64,000 nucleotides of DNA, taken from NCBI GenBank assembly GCA_036936605.1, contig JAUPFV010000002.1, positions 196,873,273 through 196,937,272 on the forward strand, in the 5' to 3' direction. A model generated the notes under the pieces. The model did not search any database. It was not told the origin of the DNA and saw only the letters and a list, made by a program, of their open reading frames with translations. Each line of letters begins with the position of its first letter. Position 1 is the stretch's first letter. Below are positions 57,232-64,000 of the stretch, in pieces. A program made the position numbers and the translations under genes. The stretch comes from Limnanthes douglasii subsp. nivea. Taxonomy: Eukaryota > Streptophyta > Magnoliopsida > Brassicales > Limnanthaceae.

Positions 57232-59110
57232 ATGGAGAATGAAGTCCGTGGAGAGCTAGAGGTTGATCCAAAAAACCATGTGGTTGGAGACTCATCTGGA
57301 GATCTCATGATTGAGGAACAAGTAACAAATGAAGGAAACAATAATGGTCAATATGCTGAAGAGCTACTCGAAGAATCTGTATTAGTAGCTTGACGGAAAG
57401 AATTAATGGAAGATATTGAAAGGCTGAATGCTGAAAAAGAAGCGATAATCAGTTCACGAAGAATTAAGTCCGAAGTCCGACAAGAAAGGACAATAGCAAA
57501 CCCAGGCCAAAATGTTTTTTAGTCCGAGGAGAGGCATCAAAGAAAAAGTCATCGTTCTTCCAAAAGACGAGAAAAATCTAGACAACACTATGAATCAACG
57601 GAATCTAATGAGTATACGCCTTTTAGCTCAGATGAATCTCTGTCTTCAGACACAAATACTCGACATAAAACAAGTCAGACAAAGAGATTCGAGGGGATAT
57701 AAAGGTTCTAACCGAGCTGCTCGAAAGGAAAGAAAATCATGATCATGTAAATAAAAAGTTATATTCCGAAGAGCCTGATAAAGTGGTAAATGTAAGTCTA
57801 CAAGAACATATAACTCCTCGAAGGCAAATTCAATCTGGCGGCTATAAACAAGATTAATGTGTGAGTAATTGATTCACGTTCCCATCCGAAGAAGGATTGT
57901 ATACAACCGTGAATGAAGGTTCGAGGGGGGGGGGGTGCGTATAAGATGGGAAAAATTGGATATCATCTTCATTCTCCCTGGAATTTCTGTTTGGTAATAT
58001 TCCAAAGTGTTTGATATCTATAAACTGGAAAATTTTGATGAAACACAAGATCCGGATAGCCATATCAAACGGTTCAAGAATTTCATGATCAATTATGACG
58101 ACGATGATAAACTATTATGTAGGGATTTCTCTCAAACTTTTAAGAATGTTGTATCAAAATGGTATAATAATTTACCTCAAAGGTGTATCAAGAATTTTGA
58201 CATGTTCATGAGCATGTTCCGCCAGCATTTTGTAGGAAGCAAAAAGTTCCGAGCCAATATGGATACTATAATCTACTGCAGGAAAAAAGTATATGAAAGT
58301 CTCAAAGAATATGCGAAGCATTGCATCCAAGTCAAAACATACATGGAAATCTGTGAGGAATATGTGACTCTAGTTGCCTTCCAAATGGGTTTGCTCCATG
58401 GGGAAATGAAGGATATGCTGCAGAAACGCAGGCTATAACGTTCATAACATTACTAGATCAGATAGAAAAACTAATCTTGGTACATAAAACCTAGGCATCA
58501 GAATTAGAGTCAATGACACAGTTTAATTCGAATCAATTTTATCAAGATCCAACAATGGTAAAGAGCAATGTACTACTAACAAATGTTCGACAATAGATAT
58601 CACAACCAGAAAATGTGGTCCAACCTCAATCACTTGTTCAAGTTATAAGTCAGGAACCTCCAGGAGTGAAATAGTATGTACTAGTTTTCAACACTCATCA
58701 ATATGTCTGACCCATGTCAAACAAATAGATACGACATGCTCATTTTCAAAAATTGGCTGAGTGTGTGGAAACCATCTTTGAGAAAGCACATTCGAATGTA
58801 CATTTTAGAATACCATTTCCGATGCAGACTCCAAAGGAGAACATAAAATTTATATATTGCCAATATCACGAGGGCATCGTTCATGATACGAAGGATTGTG
58901 CGGCATTGAAAAAAAGAGTTACAATACTTGATAGAAAATGGGAAGTTAACTCCGTTTGTGAAGATGAATTCTTCAATTTCTCCAAAACAAGAAGTTATTC
59001 TAAAGAAAGAAGATACTTTAATGATATCAAAAGCAATTGATGAAGAATCTATTGATGTGTTCGACATCTCTACCGAGTATTTAGATCTAACACCGGGAAA
59101 AATAGTATAA
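57232..59110 (+). pseudogene. Tat-2 gag, broken
   Basis: The ATG at 57232 starts an acidic N-terminus (MENEVRGELEVDP) with an early TGA at 57391. The retrotransposon gag domain is at 58007-58438 (FDETQDPDSHIKRFKNFM, WYNNLPQRCIKNFDMF, YESLKEYAKHCIQVK). Around 58855 the knuckle-like block YCQYHEGIVHDTKDCAALKK matches the C-x2-H-x4-H-x3-C zinc segment of Tat gag proteins. Reading crosses frames several times. Confidence 0.8.
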
Positions 59111-59379
59111 ACGTAGTAGAAGAGCCAATAATGAGAGAAAGTTTAGCAAGTTGTGTGCTTTCTTTGAATCACTAACAATTTTTGGATGAGATAGTGTTGC
59201 AAGAGTATCAAATTATTCTCAAAAGAGACATATTGTTAGTCTAGCAATACAACTAGAAGCAGGCGCTTCACCGCATTTGTATAAAAGTCTGTCTCCATTA
59301 CTTTGTTTTGAAGATAACGATACGAGGAAAGTAGTTGGTCCACATGTGGATGAAGTAGTTATCGTGGTAGAGTTAGTTG

Positions 59380-59740
59380 GGAACGAAAACTTCTGATTGA
59401 TACAGGAAGTTTGGCCAAGACTATGTTTATGACTACTTATAGCCCGATCCAGAACCCCTCAACGATCGTATGATCGGATCGAATGATAGTCGGATTTACT
59501 AGGGCTACAACTAAAGTAGTCAAAGAATTTGAGGGATGGGTAGATTTGGGCCGAGGACCGTTCAAAAAGATAGTTACATTCTTGTTTATTGTGGCAGATG
59601 TCCCTACATCTTATAATGCTGTCTTCAGAAGACCTTGGTTATCTAAGATGTATGCTTTGTCGTCGACCGTCCATCAATCTTTAAAATATGTTGTGGGAAA
59701 CAATGTGGGAACAGTTGGTAAACGATGTATTACTAGTTAA
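59380..59740 (+). pseudogene. Tat-2 aspartic protease, broken
   Basis: LLIDTGSLAKTMFMTTYSP carries the active-site DTG triad near 59395. The C-terminal part VADVPTSYNAVFRRPWLSKM matches the usual S-Y-N-A-I-L-G-R-P block with Gly lost. An in-frame stop near 59470 separates the two halves. Confidence 0.75.
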
Positions 59741-59749
59741 TAAAGGCTT

Positions 59750-60902
59750 TAAACAATGAATGTACCCTAAACAATACATCGTTTACCAAACATTCTTCAA
59801 AGAGGTACAATGTTTAAAGGCTCTGAGCAGTATGGCACCACCAAGAACGATCAAAGAGGTACAAATCCTAACAGGAAGATTGACATCGTTAAACAGGTTC
59901 ATATCACGGTCATCGGATAAATACACTTCATTTTTCCAAGTACTAAGAAAAGCAAATTGTTTTGATTGGACCAAGAATATTTGGAAGCTTTTTATCAAAT
60001 CAAAGAGTACCGTTCTTCACCAGAAATCTTGACAAAGTCAAATGTGGAGGATAAGCTGTATATCTACTTGGTAGTGTCAAATTACGATGTGAGTGATGTT
60101 TTGATCTGAGAAGAGGATAACTCTCTGAGACTAGTGTATTACGTGAGTAAAAGTCTTCTAGATGCTGAGAAACAATACTTGAAGTTAGAGAAATTAGCCC
60201 TTGCGTTAGTCACTTTTGCGCGAAAAATGAGACCTTACTTTCAGGCCCACTCTATCATCGTACAAACATATTTTTCATTGAAAAATATGCTACAAAGACC
60301 CGATGTGTTAGGAATAATGACGACGTGGACGATTGAGTTAGGAGATTTTGATATCGAGTTTAAGCCAAGAACCGACATCAAAGTACAAGAGTTAGTAGAT
60401 TTTCTAGTCAAATTTTGTTCTAAGCGATCATATATGAAAATTGATGAGAAAAACTATGGAGCAGAGTGGACAATCCGAACAAATGGGGGTTCCAGTTCGT
60501 TAGGATGTGGATCAGGGGCGCAGTTAGTCTCTCCAAAAGGAATTGCAATGTATCAAGCCATCCGATTCAGAACTAAAGCGTCAAATAATGAAGCTGAGTA
60601 CGAAGCTACCTTGGCAGGTTTGAGATTTACTAAAATCCGTGGAGCTAAGAAAGTAAGGATGGTAAGTGATTCATAACTCCTTATAAACCATGCATCAGGT
60701 CAATCTGAGGCAAGAAAAATATTATCTTGTAAAGTATTTGGGGGCTCTAAAGGCGTTAACGTTTGCTTTCAAAGGCTTCAGGTACACACATGTTCACATG
60801 GCTGGAAATTCAGTGGCTGATTCTTTGGCTAAAGCTTCTTATTCTGAGGAATACCCTTGGATTATTACACAAGACAATCCTTCTATCAGTAAGGGGATCT
60901 GA
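59750..60902 (+). pseudogene. Tat-2 RT thumb and two RNase H domains; RT core deleted
   Basis: Immediately after the protease the text is already at the RT thumb (MAPPRTIKEVQILTGRLTSL, RFISRSSDKYTSFFQ; 59834-59950). The fingers and catalytic palm are missing. The first RNase H follows (YYVSKSLLDAEKQYLKLEKL, KMRPYFQAHSIIV; 60137-60270). The second, archaeal-type, starts at EWTIRTNGGSSSLG (60467-). Its expected V-D-G is T-N-G, but NNEAEYEATLAGLRF and VSDS are kept. A stop at 60674 and a frame change lead to VHMAGNSVADSLAKASYSEE. Confidence 0.82.
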
Positions 60903-60959
60903 AACAGTTGAAGAGTCTATTGAAGCTTTTCAATTCTCTACAAATATGGCAAAAGATTA

Positions 60960-62046
60960 GAGGAGTGAGATTGAAGAATGTTTGGTAAACAATGTATTAC
61001 CAGTTAATAAAGTGATGGCTAAAAGAATACAGTTTAAGGCATACAGATATGTTGTCCTCAGAGATATATTGTATAAAAACTCTTTTAGCCGACCTCTACT
61101 TCGATATTTAGGAAGAGATGAATAACATATGATACTTTTAGAGCTACAAGATGGGGAAGGGTTAGCGCTCTGTGGGTACAAAATACTGATACAAAGAGTT
61201 CTTCTTGCAGGGTACCACTGGCCGACCGTCTCCTCGGATGCTAAGGAATTAGTCCAGAAATGTGACACTTGCCAAATATTTTCTAACACAATCCATATAC
61301 AAGGTGTGCCTCTCGAGTCGATATCTGAATCCCTACCGTTTGACCGGTGGGGCATTGACTTGGTCGAACCATTACCAATGGCATCTGGAGATCGACAGAC
61401 GATCATTTTCCCAGTTAATTATTTCTCTAAGTGGGTGGAAGTTGAACCTCTGGAAGGGACAAAAACTAAAGAGGTGATTAGATTTGTTATTTCTAACATC
61501 TGTTTTCGTTTTGGGGTTCGGAGGAAAATAACAATGGAAAACGTACCACCGTTGGATAACAATGAAATGAAAGCTTTATGCGCTTCTAAGGGGATAAAAC
61601 AGTGCTTTTCGGAACCCTTCCATCCCCAAGCGAATGGCCAAATTGAGGTAATCAATCATACAGTTTTGGATGGCTTAAAGAAGAACTTAGAAGGTAAGGC
61701 TGGAAAAAGTTCTATGGGCTTACATAACTACTCCCCGGACCGCAACACAAGAGTCACCATTCACACTGGTTTATGGAGTAGATGCAGTGGTACCATCTGA
61801 AACAATCTTCCTCTCTATATGCTTTAAAGGTCAAGAGACCAAAATTTGGAGCATGGGAAATTTCTTTGACGAAAGGTGTTCATTCATACGAAAGAAAAAC
61901 GTCTTGATAAGTTAGCTCATATTTTTTAAGGTCTGTACACGGTAACGTAGTAAGTCAATCCGGGGACATATCGACTCAAAGATAAGGAAGGAAGAGATCT
62001 TCCTCACCCCTGGAATATTGAACACTTCAAGGTTTATTTAGAGTAA
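60960..62046 (+). pseudogene. Tat-2 integrase, broken
   Basis: FKAYRYVVLRDILYKNSFSR leads into the zinc region, whose two His positions are lost (ELQDGEGLALCGYK) while KCDTCQ keeps both Cys. The core has WGIDLVEPLP (first Asp) and KITMENVPPLDN (second Asp replaced by Glu). The catalytic Glu is kept in HPQANGQIEV. A frame change near 61710 leads through GTYRLKDKEGRDLP to the end HPWNIEHFKVYLE and TAA at 62044-62046. An early stop lies at about 61122. Confidence 0.85.
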
Positions 62047-62857
62047 ATATATAAAGTTGTAACTATTTTTAGTATGAACTTATGTAAGTATCAATGACAT
62101 ACTCTTTCCTACCCTGGTGGCGCATGAAGGTTTTAATAAGGTGCCTTAATAGCCGACTAATATATAATTTATTTGCCATCTTAAGATGATTTCTATAATA
62201 TTCATATTTTTTAACCTAAAAGACCTTCCAAAGAATAATGAAAGATAGTGTTCATCTTTTTTAACCTAAAATATCTTCTACATAATGATGGATGATAGTG
62301 TTCATCTTTTTTATTCTAAAACACCTTCTAAAGAATGATGGATGACAGTGTTCATCTATTTTAACCTAAAAGACCTCCCAACGAATGTTGGACGACGACG
62401 ATCATTTTTTTTAACTAAAAAGGCCATCCAACAATTTTTGTAATGCAAGATTCATTATTTTGAACTAGAAATGATTTCCGATGAAGGGTAGGTAATAATA
62501 TTCACCCCATAAATGGCAGACCGTAATACTCATGTTTTTTAGTTAGAAGGGCCAACCAACGAATGTTGGTCAATGATTTACTTTGTCATATGAAATTTTT
62601 TGGGGAAGAATGTGAGTAATTTTTAGATAAAAAAATTTCATATGAAAACGTTTGCAGTAAGAAAGTAAAATTATTAAGTTATAGAGAATAAAACATAACC
62701 AAAATACCTTTTCATTTAGAAGTTTTCACAATACAAAAATTATACAAAGTAGAATCTTTTGAGTAAATCCGACAAGGTGCCCCACAAGATGGATAATGAG
62801 CAAGGGTTTCACAAAAAGATAAAGTTCAAACATAAAAAGTAATATACATTAATTTTA
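62047..62857. other. Tat-2 3' noncoding region
   Basis: It starts with a block at 62098-62143 shared with Tat-1 (1413-1459), contains the 50-bp tandem array listed separately, and runs to the end of the antisense gene. No gene is seen. Confidence 0.65.
62201..62560. repeat. 50-bp minisatellite in Tat-2
   Basis: The word TTCATCTTTTTTAACCTAAA or a variant starts at 62201, 62251, 62301 and 62351, a period of exactly 50 bases. More diverged copies start at 62401, 62451 and 62501. Each unit continues with a CTTCTAAAGAATGATGGATG-like half. Units decay towards the 3' side. Confidence 0.9.
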
Positions 62858-63720
62858 TCATGAAACAACATCCTCCTTACTATCTTCTGAGGATCCAGAA
62901 TCAGTAGAGGAACATTCCGAGTCAGTACTACTCATTAAATATTCCAAAGAAACACCTGCTAGGCGATGTCTTTCTATAATACGTTACGAAAGGATTCCTA
63001 GCTTCATGTCAGAAAAGAGTTCAGGCAGTTCTAAAACCAAGTTGATTTTATGTTGGCATCTCTTTTTTCGAGGTGAGAAATCCAGTCGGCAGCATACGCA
63101 TCCAAGTAATTTTTTCTCAGCCTCAAAGTTCTTCTTCAAGGACTTGTTTTCTGAGCTAAGTCTTTCACAGTCTTTAATATCATTCTCAAAATATTTTCGG
63201 GTCGTCTCACAAGAATCAAAAAGACCGTCAACAAGGGTGTTTCGTTCGATATCCTTAGTGATAAAATGCTCATTTTCATCATCAAATTTCTCTTTCTCTT
63301 CAGAAAGTTTAGTTTCCAAAGAAGTGATCTTCCTCGGACGCTCAACAAATTTCTCTTTCTCGCGAGCAAGCTCATCCTCTACCTTTTTCAGTTTGCTTTT
63401 CCTTTGGTCAGCAGACTTCATCTTTTCGCGGGCAAGTTCATCTTTTAAGTTTTTCACCTCAGCGTTTAAGTTCTTCACCTCAGCTCTCCTTTGAATAACT
63501 TCATTCTTATAACGATCCTTGTGGTCAGCCTTCCTTTCAAGGAGAGAAATTGTGCAAAGAAATCTGTTAAGATCATTCGCAATAAAGTCATTTTCATAGA
63601 CATCATAATAAGTTGAGGCAAGGGAGAAATTTTCTCCTTTCCCATGATTTTTTTCCTAATTCTATTGGCCAACAACTTGTCTTTTTTGACAACCTTCTTC
63701 ACAGGGGAAAAATCGGACCA
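62858..63720 (-). pseudogene. Antisense coiled-coil gene of Tat-2, C-terminal part
   Basis: Reading on the minus strand from about 63720, frames shift near 63478. A long Lys/Glu heptad-rich coiled coil follows (KNLNAEVKNLKDELAREK, KVEDELAREKEKF, LETKLSEEKEKFDDENEH) down to about 63020. Another frame change near 62985 leads to LAGVSLEYLMSSTDSECSST and a Ser/Asp/Glu tail ending in TGA at 62860-62858. The coiled coil with acidic Ser-rich C-terminus and its location match the antisense gene of Tat-1. The N-terminal half lies beyond the window. Confidence 0.65.
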
Positions 63721-64000
63721 GTTGTGTTGTCATAATCTTCTTCACTATCATCAATTTTCTTTTGTTTTTCTTAAGAAGAAAGTCTATTTGGCCTCATAGC
63801 ACCTTCCCACCCAGCCGGTCTCACCTCGACCACAGCTTCATAGTCGGCATCCATTTGGTGTTCTCGCCGAACCTCAACATGTTGGTCTTCCCAGACCTCA
63901 ACCTGTTATTTTTCCTAGACCTCAACCTGTTGTTCCTCTTAGAATTTAGTTCTTTATTGTTCCTCTTGGAATTTAGTTCTTTGTTCTTCCGGAACATCAA
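63721..64000 (-). pseudogene. Further antisense gene text with short repeats
   Basis: The minus strand here continues an acidic Glu/Gln/Val-rich text (VEVREEHQ-like, DADYEAVVEVRPAGWEGAMR). Repeats on the plus strand, CCTCAACCTGTT (63869-63935, three copies) and GGAATTTAGTTCTTT (63941-63985, two copies), encode repeated QVEV and RTKF units. Stops occur. It is probably an extension of the same gene. Confidence 0.4.

Larger units (their letters stand above)
56731..64000 (+). mobile_element. Ty3/gypsy Tat-lineage element, 5' LTR to antisense gene (Tat-2)
   Basis: In order it shows a 5' LTR, a primer site, gag, protease, a deletion of the RT core, two RNase H domains, integrase, a tandem-repeat region and an antisense coiled-coil gene. 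The 3' LTR lies beyond the window. Two RNase H domains and the antisense gene are Tat hallmarks. It is related to Tat-1 but clearly diverged. Many stops occur. Confidence 0.85.

Noticed and set aside
57925..57937. Poly-G run in Tat-2 gag as a G-quadruplex
   Set aside because: It is a single homopolymer of about ten G, more likely slippage or an assembly artefact than a structured element.
62201..62560. CRISPR-like regular repeat array
   Set aside because: Repeats are contiguous 50-bp units without unique spacers, in a plant retrotransposon. It is a minisatellite.

Overview
This is a repeat-dominated window from the nuclear genome of a flowering plant, most likely a eudicot. It is AT-rich, with short GT-AG introns of plant type. 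It carries plant-type lineages of Ty3/gypsy (Tat and a chromovirus-like element), Ty1/copia, L1-type LINE, hAT, Mutator-like, CACTA and tRNA-SINE elements. Only two protein-coding genes look intact. One is an eight-exon PARN-like (CAF1-family) gene on the plus strand (21195-24464). The other is a ten-exon lipoxygenase gene on the minus strand (27129-30744). Their reconstructed exons join in frame from start to stop and give 647 and 851 residues. I could not assign a species.

Layout. Positions 1-5678 are the 3' part of a Tat-lineage gypsy element: broken integrase, then a broken gene on the opposite strand with its own intron, then a 3' LTR. Its LTR ends inside the reverse transcriptase of an older, heavily decayed gypsy element on the minus strand (5679-8238). 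Positions 10463 to about 20480 are a decayed LINE split by two hAT-type insertions. The larger one (12751-16683) itself holds a minisatellite, which is in turn split by a 260-bp MITE. The two genes follow, with a retrocopy pseudogene of eIF3e (25696-26745) between them. Positions 33919-41099 are a nearly full-length but inactive LINE bounded by 14-bp direct repeats. From 42422 to 56730 there are a CACTA end, a tRNA-derived SINE and at least five broken copia segments, several sharing one LTR family. From 56731 to the window end lies the 5' LTR and most of a second Tat element. It has lost its catalytic RT core and again carries a coiled-coil gene on the antisense strand.

The genes do not form a pathway. 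The PARN-like protein belongs to an RNA 3'-end deadenylase family, but most of the catalytic acidic positions appear replaced. The lipoxygenase keeps its iron ligands and looks like a cytosolic 9S-type enzyme. The most notable repeated theme is the antisense gene downstream of integrase in both Tat elements. In the first element this gene keeps a spliceable intron that can only be read on the strand opposite to the element's genomic RNA.
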